In this document: positions 36,277 to 45,104 of the stretch, in pieces | Layout: every line of letters starts with the position of its first letter | Numbering within the stretch: the first letter of the stretch is position 1 | Assembly (NCBI RefSeq): GCF_900110535.1 | Contig: NZ_FOJA01000001.1 | Location: 806,001-870,000, forward strand | Reading direction: 5' to 3' | Length of the DNA stretch: 64,000 bases | From: Halobacterium jilantaiense | GTDB taxonomy: Archaea; Halobacteriota; Halobacteria; Halobacteriales; Halobacteriaceae | Notes under the pieces: generated by a model | Database searches by the model: none | Told to the model about the DNA's origin: nothing | The model's input: the letters and a program-made list of their open reading frames with translations, nothing else | Made by a program: the position numbers and the translations under genes

Positions 36277-37593
36277 ATGGGTTCTGGGAATGAGTTGACT
36301 GAGTTGTATGATTCTCTGTCTGTTCTGTATGGGTCGTTGCCTTCTGGGGTGGATTCGGAGTGGAGATTGGCGTTGCGGTCTGTGCTGTACGGTGATGAGT
36401 TGTTGGCTGATGAGGCGTCGTGTTTTGGCGCTCAGCAGAAGGAGCGGAATTTGGGGAAACGGAAGGATTACGCGCGGCGACAGGGGAATGGGGAGCGGGT
36501 GACGGAGTTTTCGGCGATTACGGTGGCGGAGCCGCGAGAGGGGGATCGTCGGTATGTGCCGTCGGGTGCGGAGTTACCGGTTGCGCCGGCGTCGGGAGAA
36601 GTGCTTCCGGTATACGTTTCGTCGGGGGAGGTTGATTGGGCGATCTCGTTGCTGGCTGAGTTCCCTGCTGAGCCCGCGGCTGATCGGCCGGGTGACGGGA
36701 GCGAGAGGTTGCTTGACCGAGATCGAGTTCAGCGAGCGCGCAACAGTACGGAAGCGGGAGTTGGTGGTGATGCGACGACGGTGCTGTTTGTGAGTGATAC
36801 GCATCTCGGGTATGAGAATCGTGCGGAGACTGGGAGTGGGAAGGCAGTGCCGTGGATTGATGAGATCAATAGTCGGGACACGATTCGGCGGGTGCGAACG
36901 CTTGCGATGGAGGGGGATATTGATGCGGTGATTCACACCGGTGATTTGCTGGATCACGAGGTGGATGCGGTGACGCTTGATGCTGCGGAGTCGAGTTTGC
37001 GTGATTTGGCTCTCTGTAATATCCCAGTGTACTGTATTTTGGGAACGCACGATCACGGGGCGGCGGATCCGTACTATTCGAATTCTGTGGATGGGATTGC
37101 GTGGGTGAAAGATCAGGTGCGGAACGAGTATCTTATTGAGTTGTCGGCCAGTCCGACATCGGTTGCTGGCGGGCCACTTGACGCGTATGGGGTCTCGGCG
37201 GAAAACGTTGGAATTGGTGATGTCGGGACTTACGAGTCGCTTGGGTGGCGTCCATCGGAAATTGCGTTCGGAGCATCGTCGCCTGGGCCGAACGTACTGT
37301 GCCTACACGACGGGGCGACGCCGTACCGAGAACGTTCGACTGCAGATGTCGATCTCGACGAGTTGCTGGCACAGTCACGCGTATCGTTTGATTGTGTGCT
37401 GGTGGGTGATGAGCATCGACCCAAGCACGATGATTTCGAGCATGGGTACTCGTTCGAGACCGGGGATGGGACGCCCGTATTATACACCGGACCTGCAGCA
37501 CGCGTTGGTCCGGCGTACCGGAATCACGATGCCTTCATCACGGAGCTCACGATTTCAGCCGAGGAGGTCTCGTGGACGCGGCATTCAGTGTGA
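36277..37593 (+). CDS. Mre11-like metallophosphoesterase with helical N-terminus
   Basis: Protein of 438 residues. The first 165 residues are polar and of unknown fold. The phosphoesterase domain then has FVSDTHLGY (172-179), HTGDLLDHE, LGTHDHG in place of the usual GNHD, LCLHDG, and LVGDEHRPK where GHxH is expected. It resembles the nuclease subunit Mre11/SbcD but is not paired with an ATPase on its strand. Codons end in G/T more often than in the housekeeping genes, a sign of separate origin. Confidence 0.75.
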   Translation: MGSGNELTELYDSLSVLYGSLPSGVDSEWRLALRSVLYGDELLADEASCFGAQQKERNLGKRKDYARRQGNGERVTEFSAITVAEPREGDRRYVPSGAELPVAPASGEVLPVYVSSGEVDWAISLLAEFPAEPAADRPGDGSERLLDRDRVQRARNSTEAGVGGDATTVLFVSDTHLGYENRAETGSGKAVPWIDEINSRDTIRRVRTLAMEGDIDAVIHTGDLLDHEVDAVTLDAAESSLRDLALCNIPVYCILGTHDHGAADPYYSNSVDGIAWVKDQVRNEYLIELSASPTSVAGGPLDAYGVSAENVGIGDVGTYESLGWRPSEIAFGASSPGPNVLCLHDGATPYRERSTADVDLDELLAQSRVSFDCVLVGDEHRPKHDDFEHGYSFETGDGTPVLYTGPAARVGPAYRNHDAFITELTISAEEVSWTRHSV

Positions 37594-37769
37594 CGTGAGA
37601 GGAGTTGTCCCGTGGAGGAGTCGTGCAGCTCAGTTGCGGGGTGTCGTAGAACAATTCAACAGGCGGTCGATTTTGGGTGGGACTGATTGATGGTACACAT
37701 AGCTCTAAAATATCGTTGCGAGATGACACAGCTATAGTCATGGGCGGAACATACCGAATGCGCTATATT

Positions 37770-40700
37770 CTACAGGTCAACTGGTAGCGCGGTTTCTGGT
37801 TCGGCGACGGACCGGTTCGTCCCTTGTTGTTGGCGAACGTGGATGCGGTGGTCAGCACTGTCTATCAGGCCTTCGTCGTGGCTGACGACGATAGTTTGTT
37901 TGACGCCCGCTGTGCGCATCGCTTCGACGACATCGTTGAGGCGGTCAACGTGCCCATCGTCGAGGTGAGCCGTTGGTTCGTCGAGGATGAGGGGTGGCAT
38001 TGGGACGTCGTCTTCGAAGCCTTCAGTGAGGAGCCGGTAAATTGCGCCGCGGAGCGCGAGATTGAACACGGCGGACTCGCCGCCGGAGAGCTTGGTTGGT
38101 GGGAGTTCGCCGCCGCCCTTCTCGATGAGTGTAGCGTCGTATTCTCCATCCAGTTTGATGTCGGCATATGCGTCATTGCGGTACAGGGTGTCGAACATTT
38201 CTTGAAGTAAGTCTTCGAGCCGGTGAACGTTTTGCTCCCGCAGATCTGCTCGAAGGTTAATGAACATTTCTTCCAGCTCGGTGACTTGGTTGTTGAGCGC
38301 TTTGACGGCGGTCGCTTCGCGTTGCCGCGTGTCGCGTGTATCCCGGAGTTCGTTCAGCTTCTTGAGTTGTTGCCCAAGGTCACCGAGGTGTTCACTGACA
38401 GCACGCTCTGTGGCTCGTAAGTCCTCAAGCTCTGCATCAAGCGTGTCGAGTTCATCCGTGATTTCCGCGACAGTGTCTTCAGCTTCTTGGAGCTTCTCCG
38501 GGTTGAACGAATCAGTCGCGTCGGAGTACGCTTTAATTTCTTCTTGTAGGTCAGTGTGCGTGTCAGTGACAGCGGTCGCTTGCGTTTCGAGTTTAGTTTT
38601 GGCGAGTTCGAGATTGCGTTCGGCGTTGGTCCGTTTGTCGACTGCCGCTTCAATTTGACTCAGTACGTCTTTTCGTGCAAGGGAGCGGGTAAGGTATGCA
38701 AGAGTGCGTTCCGATGCCCGGGTGAGAACAGTCGCTGTAAGATGTTGCACGACGGCTTTGAATCGTGTTTCGTGGGCTGTGTGGCGTGCCTCTCTGGCAT
38801 CGAGGTGATGTTCAGCTGCGTCTTCGTGCAGCGGGGTGAGATCTGTATTCGGGTCGACTTGGATTGCGCTGGTGGTCGTGCCCGTTGCTGCAACGGTGAC
38901 GGTGAGCTCCTCTCCGTACAGGTCTTGGGCTGTCGCAAGGAGATTAGCTGCTTGCTCTTTTTGCTGTTCTAATTCTGTGATGCCGTCGTCAAGTGCTTCG
39001 ACCAGCTGTTCGGCGGAGTCTCGTTCGTCCTCCCATTGGTCGCGGTGTTCGACGTTTGGCGCACCGTCGACTGGACGGCCACACTCGGGACAGTTGCCCT
39101 CGTCGAGTAACTGGTCGGCTTGCTCGATTCGTTCGCCAAGTCGCGTTGCCTCATCGCGGTAGTGGTCTTGTTCTGCTTGAAGCCGCTCAATTCTGTGTTC
39201 TATGCGTTCAGCTAGAGCTTCAAGGGCAGTGTCTGGGGTCTCATCTGCGGTGGCAATGGTAAACGGTGAGTCGTCGATGTCAGCCTGCAGTTGGTCTCGC
39301 TTTTTTGCTAATTCACTGCGGCCTTGACGGATATTTGCAATGTCGGCTAGGGTTGTAGCGGCGTCATCAAGTGCTGTGTCAACTACCCGGTTGTGTTGTT
39401 GGGTATCTTGTTCGAGACGATCTGCTTCGCTGCGGGCTTCCTCCGCTGCGGTTTCAAGCGCTTGCAGTCGTTCTCGAATGTTTTTCACGAGGTCTCTGGT
39501 CTGGTCTTGGGCGTCCTCAGCGACACTCAGTTCGAGTGATTCCGGGTCTATGTCAAGACCTGGTGTCGGTACTCGAACTAACGAGACCTCGATGTCTACA
39601 GTCGGGTTAGTCAGTGGGTCAACGGCCGTTTCATCGACGGCATCCGTTGTACCAATCGTATCGCCATCGGTGTCTTCTGTCTCGCCCGTCACTGCAGGAG
39701 TTAGGGGTGCGGTTGCTGTTGGAATATCTGTCAGTATATCATCAGCTGTCGCTGCTGTTTCGTTCGCCGGCTTGTCGTTTGATTCCGGCACAAGAGAGGT
39801 TGCTATCTCACGAGGGTCAGTGTCTGGTTGTTGTAAGCTCCCATCCACTGTCGCGTCCGCTACTTCATTTTTTACGGTAGCATCAGCTTTCTCTGCCACC
39901 TCTGTGACGATGTCGTCGACAGCACCGAAGTCCGTGGTGAGATCACCGGTTCCGGCTGCAAAGAGCGAGGTCAATTCGTCTTGGTGCTGCTTGACGTTGG
40001 ACTCGGCGTTGTTGTACTCGTTTTGTAGCGATTGGTACTCGGTGACAGCACTCGCCAAGTCCTCCATGTGCGTCGCTGCAGTGTCTCTAGTTTCTTCGAC
40101 GGTCTTTCGTGCGTCTTCTTGTGCGTCGACAACCTCCTCGGCGTCTGCTTTCTCACCTTCTAGTTCCTCTATATCTGCTGTGATGGCGTCACGCCTGTCT
40201 TCGAGTGCAGATTCAAACCCGTGCAGTTGCTGTTTTCTGGACTGGATTCGGGGTTCGTTGTATTCCTCAATCTGCGTCGTGAGTTCCTGGACTTGATCTT
40301 CTTTCGTATCAGCAACGCGACCGACGCCAGTTCCGATGCTATCCATGCGAGCTCGATACCGCTCCAATTTACTCATCTGGAGCAGGTTGTCGATGATTCG
40401 CTGGCGTTGTTTCGGCGTGGCGTCGATAAGCCGAGAGACGTCACCTTGTTGGACGTACGCGCTGTTGAGGAAATCCTCAGCGTTTAACCGGAGTTCTTCT
40501 TCAATCAGATCATCGATAGCACCGATTTGGTTAAGGTCTGGTTTGCCCGGTGGCGTGGTAAGATCCGCCTCTTGATACGTGTCTCCTCGAACACGGATTT
40601 CTCGGGTGACCTCGTAGGACTCACCGCGATGGGCAAAGGACAGTGTTACTTCAGCAGTATCCTCATCGGTTGTCACCACATCGTCCATGGTGGTACCACT

Positions 40701-40862
40701 ATCTAACGCGTCACTGCCGTACAGGGCAAAGAACGCGGCTTCCAATAATGAAGATTTCCCGGACCCGTTGTTCCCATACAGGACAGTGACGCCGTCCTCG
40801 AAACGCACTGATTCGTCTGTGAAACACCGCCAGTTTTGAACGTGGATTCGTTGAAATTGCAT
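37770..40862 (-). CDS. rad50: Rad50/SbcC-like ATPase
   Basis: Protein of 1030 residues with the SMC plan: Walker A GNNGSGKSS at about 30-38, a long coiled coil, zinc hook CPEC at 591-594, a second coiled coil, then LSGGE signature and LILDEPTAHLD Walker B with VVSHDEGLID. It dimerises through the hook and opens DNA ends for the Mre11 nuclease. A long Asp/Thr-rich segment (about 330-460) interrupts the first coil, unlike usual Rad50. It lies 34 bases downstream of the Mre11 gene, one operon. Confidence 0.9.
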   Translation of the reverse strand: MQFQRIHVQNWRCFTDESVRFEDGVTVLYGNNGSGKSSLLEAAFFALYGSDALDSGTTMDDVVTTDEDTAEVTLSFAHRGESYEVTREIRVRGDTYQEADLTTPPGKPDLNQIGAIDDLIEEELRLNAEDFLNSAYVQQGDVSRLIDATPKQRQRIIDNLLQMSKLERYRARMDSIGTGVGRVADTKEDQVQELTTQIEEYNEPRIQSRKQQLHGFESALEDRRDAITADIEELEGEKADAEEVVDAQEDARKTVEETRDTAATHMEDLASAVTEYQSLQNEYNNAESNVKQHQDELTSLFAAGTGDLTTDFGAVDDIVTEVAEKADATVKNEVADATVDGSLQQPDTDPREIATSLVPESNDKPANETAATADDILTDIPTATAPLTPAVTGETEDTDGDTIGTTDAVDETAVDPLTNPTVDIEVSLVRVPTPGLDIDPESLELSVAEDAQDQTRDLVKNIRERLQALETAAEEARSEADRLEQDTQQHNRVVDTALDDAATTLADIANIRQGRSELAKKRDQLQADIDDSPFTIATADETPDTALEALAERIEHRIERLQAEQDHYRDEATRLGERIEQADQLLDEGNCPECGRPVDGAPNVEHRDQWEDERDSAEQLVEALDDGITELEQQKEQAANLLATAQDLYGEELTVTVAATGTTTSAIQVDPNTDLTPLHEDAAEHHLDAREARHTAHETRFKAVVQHLTATVLTRASERTLAYLTRSLARKDVLSQIEAAVDKRTNAERNLELAKTKLETQATAVTDTHTDLQEEIKAYSDATDSFNPEKLQEAEDTVAEITDELDTLDAELEDLRATERAVSEHLGDLGQQLKKLNELRDTRDTRQREATAVKALNNQVTELEEMFINLRADLREQNVHRLEDLLQEMFDTLYRNDAYADIKLDGEYDATLIEKGGGELPPTKLSGGESAVFNLALRGAIYRLLTEGFEDDVPMPPLILDEPTAHLDDGHVDRLNDVVEAMRTAGVKQTIVVSHDEGLIDSADHRIHVRQQQGTNRSVAEPETALPVDL

Positions 40863-40896
40863 GACTTAGTGAAGTAGTAGCGTTAGCTAGTGCTGT

Positions 40897-42348
40897 TCAG
40901 TCGTTGATTTCCTCAAGTGCGTTCTCTAGGAGTTCCTCGTTATCGACTTTGTCACCACCGCCAACAGCAGTCGATACTGATTCATCTGCTGTGTCTGCCG
41001 CCTCACCCTCGCTACTGGTATCGGGAGCAGCAGATCCGTCAACGTGGAGTGCGTCGGGTGATTCGCGCTCAAGGACTGTTGTAACAGTTTCTTGGGCTTT
41101 GTCAGTGATGTTACTGTCTGCAGTTTGGTCAGTATTCATCGCCATTTCGAGGAACAGATCTGCCGTTTCTGTGATGATGATGTCTTCGCGTCGTTCTTCG
41201 ACGGCGGCATCAACATCTGCAAATTCGACCGCTTGGTAATCTCGTTCGTCCTCAAGCAGATCTCGGCGATCGCTGACTCGTGTAACCAAGGCTCCAAGTT
41301 CGGTACCTAAATTCTCGATTGGGCCGACTGGAACCCGTTCGTGGACAACACGATCAGGCGCGTCCCCGTCATCGTCAGCTTCTGGCAGTGAATCAGAAAC
41401 CGGCGGTTCCTCCTCAGCAGCCATTAGCGTCACTTTCAGCACAGAGTCATCCAGCGAGTCGACTTTCTCTCTAATTGTTTGTTCGACGGTTTCGATACCT
41501 TCCCCGCGGTGCAGTGGGACATCAACATAGACGAATTCGCGGGCGCTTTCGATGACTCGACGGTCGATGTGCTCTTCAGGATCGACAGCACCGTTGGGCG
41601 GGACTGTTACGAGCGAATATGTCCGGGGGTCGCGCTGGTCTGCCATCGTCCGCTCAGTGGAACCAGCGTAACTGAGCGGGATTCGCTTTGAGCTTGGTGA
41701 GGTCGCTGTTGCTTGGTCACCTTCAGGTGTGCTATCTGAGTCCGCTGAGTCGAAGTTGCTGTCGGGACGACCGCTACTGACGAGTCGATAATCAGCTCCA
41801 TGGTCATCGCCGACAAGCATGAGGTCAAAATCAACCGGGCTTTTTGCTAAGATTCGCTGTGTACTCCAGTCGCCGTGCCCGAATGGTTTGAATAGACCGT
41901 GGCCGACCAGGATGGCGCTGTCAGTCTCAGCAGCTTCGAAGTGATAGTCAAGTCGATCGCGCTGTCCAGGTGGGACGTGGTCTAAACCGTAAATCGTCGT
42001 ATCGGCTACTCGGGTTCCGGCCGCATCCAATCGAGTAGCTAGCCCAATCTCCTGGAGTAACTCGACCCAATTACGGTCATGTGTTCGTTCGTGATTCCCA
42101 ACGATTAGTAGAAACGGAATATCCGCGTCCTGTAGGCGTTGGAGTTCAGTTAGGACGGTTTGGAGTGGTGTGATATCAGGTCGACTAGTATGGAATAAAT
42201 CGCCGGCGTGAACAACGGCGTCAACGTCTTGCTGAATTCCAGCTGATACGACCTCTGCAAATGCTTCAGCGAAATCTCGCCGACGCTCATCCAAATGATA
42301 TTGTCGATATCCTAGATGCGTATCACTAGTATGTAGGAGCCGTACCAT
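40897..42348 (-). CDS. mre11: Mre11/SbcD-like nuclease
   Basis: Protein of 483 residues with HTSDTHLG (6-13), VVHAGDLFH, LLIVGNHERTHD and ILVGHGLF, the metal-binding motifs of the Mre11 nuclease. The last motif reads LMLVGDDHGADY instead of GHxH, so one metal ligand is changed. The C-terminal half is acidic and low-complexity, ending in a Glu-rich helix that could bind the Rad50 coil. With the Rad50 gene it forms a complete MR complex. The island pair may process invading DNA or act with the helicases and Argonaute. Confidence 0.88.
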   Translation of the reverse strand: MVRLLHTSDTHLGYRQYHLDERRRDFAEAFAEVVSAGIQQDVDAVVHAGDLFHTSRPDITPLQTVLTELQRLQDADIPFLLIVGNHERTHDRNWVELLQEIGLATRLDAAGTRVADTTIYGLDHVPPGQRDRLDYHFEAAETDSAILVGHGLFKPFGHGDWSTQRILAKSPVDFDLMLVGDDHGADYRLVSSGRPDSNFDSADSDSTPEGDQATATSPSSKRIPLSYAGSTERTMADQRDPRTYSLVTVPPNGAVDPEEHIDRRVIESAREFVYVDVPLHRGEGIETVEQTIREKVDSLDDSVLKVTLMAAEEEPPVSDSLPEADDDGDAPDRVVHERVPVGPIENLGTELGALVTRVSDRRDLLEDERDYQAVEFADVDAAVEERREDIIITETADLFLEMAMNTDQTADSNITDKAQETVTTVLERESPDALHVDGSAAPDTSSEGEAADTADESVSTAVGGGDKVDNEELLENALEEIND

Positions 42349-42533
42349 TTCGATGCAAGGTTATTTTACCGCACGTTGGATAAGTCTACGGGACAACACG
42401 TCCGTATAATAGGGTGATTATAGTGGGCTGCTTAACTCGATACGTATGGAAAGAGGAAACAAGCCAACACTTAGTTTGAACGGACATCTCATCGATACCC
42501 AAGTGCTGATAACCGTCACTGTCGTCTCCGATA
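42349..42533. other. intergenic region before a pseudogene
   Basis: Together with the pseudogene it covers the 505 bases between two intact genes. Its left end holds the divergent-side promoter of the Mre11 gene: an A-rich run near 42,363-42,370, about 20 bases before the ATG. Nothing else is recognised. Confidence 0.35.
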
Positions 42534-42781
42534 ATGCAGCGCTTTTCGAAGAGAGATTGCGTCCGAGTCGGTATTCCTGATGAGACTGACCCCGATTATC
42601 AGGAGTATCACGGGGAGCAGGGCGAGTTGTTGCAGTATTGAGTGATGATGCGAATTCATTCACCGCTGAGGAGCGAGATGCCAAGCTCTATCGGGTTGTG
42701 CTTGATTTAGGTGAGACAGCCGATTTCGGTGGCGTGACTTGCGGCCACCAATCGCCGATTCCTCACAATCGTAGTTTCTGA
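42534..42781 (+). pseudogene. frameshifted small haloarchaeal protein
   Basis: A frame from the ATG at 42,534 gives SKRDCVRVGIPDETDPDYQ and then EYHGEQGELLQY, ending in a TGA at about 42,627-42,630. In the next frame the same protein resumes as VVAVLSDDANSFTAEERD and AKLYRVVLDLGETADF, ending at 42,781. The two halves join into one small protein of a type common in haloarchaea (pattern RVDIPDETDPD..YHG). One frameshift near 42,625 breaks it. Confidence 0.7.
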
Positions 42782-42853
42782 AAGCCCCCGACCTGATTCA
42801 GATTCGATCCCCCTGGGGAAAGGATCATCATCCGGCTCTGTTACTGTATTTGC

Positions 42854-43840
42854 ATGTCTCCGGATCGGCTCCGTAGTATTGTTCCGATGTTTGGTGGGGG
42901 GACGCGGTACGTTGAGACGTTGGATGCGATTCTTGAGTTCGTGGATGCGCATCAGCCGACGTTGGATGAACTGGTGGGCTGGCATCGTGGTTCATTCCCG
43001 AATGTGTCGAGCCGGGATTCGATTATGCGGCGGGTCAAGTATTTACAGCAGGTTGGGTTCCTCCGCCCGACGAACGAGCATTGGGAGCTCGGTGAGGCTG
43101 GGCGGGAGTACGTTTCGGAGGGTGATGTGACGACGTTGCTGCGAATTATGTGTGATCGGAACGTCGGGCTGCGGAGTCTATTGTATGCGTTGGCTGCGGG
43201 TTCGATGACGCTCGCGGAGGTGAGTAACCAGCAGCTGGATACGCATCCGGAGTTGGGGTGGAGTCGCGGGGAGACGGACATGGCGAAGCAGCGAGTGAAT
43301 TGGCTGCGGAGCATGGGGCTCGTCGAGAAACGCGGTGACGAGTACGCGTTGACGGATGACGGCCTACAGTTCGTTGAGTCTGCGGTTGAGGAGTGGGCTG
43401 ACTCTGAGTGGACGCCGTCGGCGAGCACTGACGGAATGCATTCCGGGACCTACGAAGCAACCGTCCACGCACGATCGTTAGATCCGGAGTTCCGTGCGAC
43501 GGCGCTCTCTCGTCATGGCCGCACATGCCCGGTTTCCGGGGTGGATCATCCAGGGCTGTTGGACGTGGCGCACGTCCTGTCGTGGAGTGAGTATCCCGAA
43601 CACAGGGCTGATCTCTCGAACGTGCTGGCACTCAGCAAAACACACCACGCGGCGTTTGACCGAGAGCTGTTCACGATTGATCAGGAGTACCGGCTGTGCG
43701 TGAATCCAGAGTTCGAAACGGAGAGTGACGTGTTACAGCGGACGGTCATCGACCGGGAGGGCGAGCGGATCTCGGTTCCAGATGGGGGTTTAGAGCCACA
43801 GTACGTTGCGCAACATAATGCGTCGCTTGAGTGGGTGTGA
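42854..43840 (+). CDS. winged-helix HNH endonuclease
   Basis: Protein of 328 residues. Two repeated winged-helix-like segments (about 20-80 and 105-180, with RVKYLQQVGFLRPT and RVNWLRSMGLVEKRG) precede an HNH nuclease domain at the C-terminus: CPVSGVDHPGLLDVAHV, SNVLALSKTHHAAFD, RELF. Such HNH proteins can be modification-dependent restriction enzymes (McrA-like). It lies alone on the plus strand beside the Mre11/Rad50 pair and the exonuclease operon. Confidence 0.82.
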   Translation: MSPDRLRSIVPMFGGGTRYVETLDAILEFVDAHQPTLDELVGWHRGSFPNVSSRDSIMRRVKYLQQVGFLRPTNEHWELGEAGREYVSEGDVTTLLRIMCDRNVGLRSLLYALAAGSMTLAEVSNQQLDTHPELGWSRGETDMAKQRVNWLRSMGLVEKRGDEYALTDDGLQFVESAVEEWADSEWTPSASTDGMHSGTYEATVHARSLDPEFRATALSRHGRTCPVSGVDHPGLLDVAHVLSWSEYPEHRADLSNVLALSKTHHAAFDRELFTIDQEYRLCVNPEFETESDVLQRTVIDREGERISVPDGGLEPQYVAQHNASLEWV

Positions 43841-43942
43841 AAGTAGATATTAAGAGTAAACCGGATTGTCAGAGGATTATCTCATGTATTGGTGAATTGG
43901 GGGATCCTTCCTCACCTGGGTTGGGGATGGTAGGTGTCGAGA

Positions 43943-44953
43943 CTAGTATTGCGGTTCGAATGCCATGTCCTCGGCGGGGAATGAGTATTGACTGAGGTTG
44001 TTGTTTTCGCAGATGTCTTCTAGGCGCTGGGGCTGGATGTAGTCCTTGTTGAGGAGGTGTTCGAAGACGACTGATATTTCACCGCTGTCAACGGCGGTGA
44101 TGATGGCGAGGTCGGGGTTGTCGTAGTCGGGTTTGATGACGTAGTCGCCGACGGTGAACGGTTGGTCGGCGTACTCTAGGTTGGTGTGTTTGTAGTCGTA
44201 GAGATGGATTTCTTGGTCGACGCAATACGACGCTAGCTTCGCGGGGTGGATCGTCCGCCAATCGCCGGGTCCTTCGTCGAGTGTACTGGGGAACGCCACT
44301 CGAACAGCCTCGCCCTCTAGTTCTTGCCCGTAGAGTGTAGCGTTTTCTTCGGGCGGGAGGACTTCGACGACGACGCCAACTGAACTGTCCTCGTCGGTGG
44401 CTTTGATGACGCGGTCGCCGGGCTGGAAGGGGTTCTCAGGCTTCTGGTTGAGGTGGGCAGTGTTAGGACCGAGGTCGTGGAGTTCATTCATCGGTCGCGT
44501 AGCGAGGTGCGCGAGCTTTTCCGGCTCTTCTCCGGAATACGCTTCTTGGGTGTGGACTTTCGATTTGAGGGTTTCGGTGCGTTCCCAGCCGAGGAGGATG
44601 AGGGCATCTTCGTTATCGCGGTGCCAGACCATAACCAAAATGTCGTCGTCAGGGTCGTTGTCCAGGAGCTTCTCGGGTTGGAACGCGGAGACATCGCGTG
44701 AGGTCTTGACGTCAACAGTGTAGTCGAAGACCTCAAAGTCGTAGCTGGAGAAGCTCTCCGAGTTACATCGTCGGATTGCTTTCTCGTTCTTCCAGGTCCA
44801 CATTTCGACGGGGAGATATTCACGGCAGAACTGTTCGAATGCGAGTTCGCCAAGATTACCGATTCGTTTGACGTTGATATCATCAGCGCCCTGGATGACG
44901 GCTTGATGGTGGGCGCGCTCACGATCTATTTCACCGGGCGTGTAGAGATACAC
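43943..44953 (-). CDS. PD-(D/E)XK nuclease-like protein
   Basis: Protein of 336 residues starting with GTG. NLGELAFEQFCREYLP followed by SYDFEVFDYTVDVKTSRD carries the E...D...(V)DVK pattern of restriction-like nucleases (catalytic D, D and K). The C-terminal half has three beta-rich segments (GDRVIKATDEDSSVGVVVEV and GDYVIKPDYDNPDLAIITAV) like small SH3/KOW folds for binding nucleic acid. It heads the 3' part of a minus-strand cluster of nuclease genes. Confidence 0.75.
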   Translation of the reverse strand: MYLYTPGEIDRERAHHQAVIQGADDINVKRIGNLGELAFEQFCREYLPVEMWTWKNEKAIRRCNSESFSSYDFEVFDYTVDVKTSRDVSAFQPEKLLDNDPDDDILVMVWHRDNEDALILLGWERTETLKSKVHTQEAYSGEEPEKLAHLATRPMNELHDLGPNTAHLNQKPENPFQPGDRVIKATDEDSSVGVVVEVLPPEENATLYGQELEGEAVRVAFPSTLDEGPGDWRTIHPAKLASYCVDQEIHLYDYKHTNLEYADQPFTVGDYVIKPDYDNPDLAIITAVDSGEISVVFEHLLNKDYIQPQRLEDICENNNLSQYSFPAEDMAFEPQY

Positions 44954-45104
44954 TGTCTGTGACTTACCACCGTGGCTGATATAGATAGCGTGGATTACCG
45001 GGAAAGTAAATCACTCCCGTCATGGGTTGTGGGCGGATCTACAGTAATGAACGTCGTCAGTTAAGACAGTCTCGGATGGGTTACACGATCTGATCGAGTA
45101 TCGC

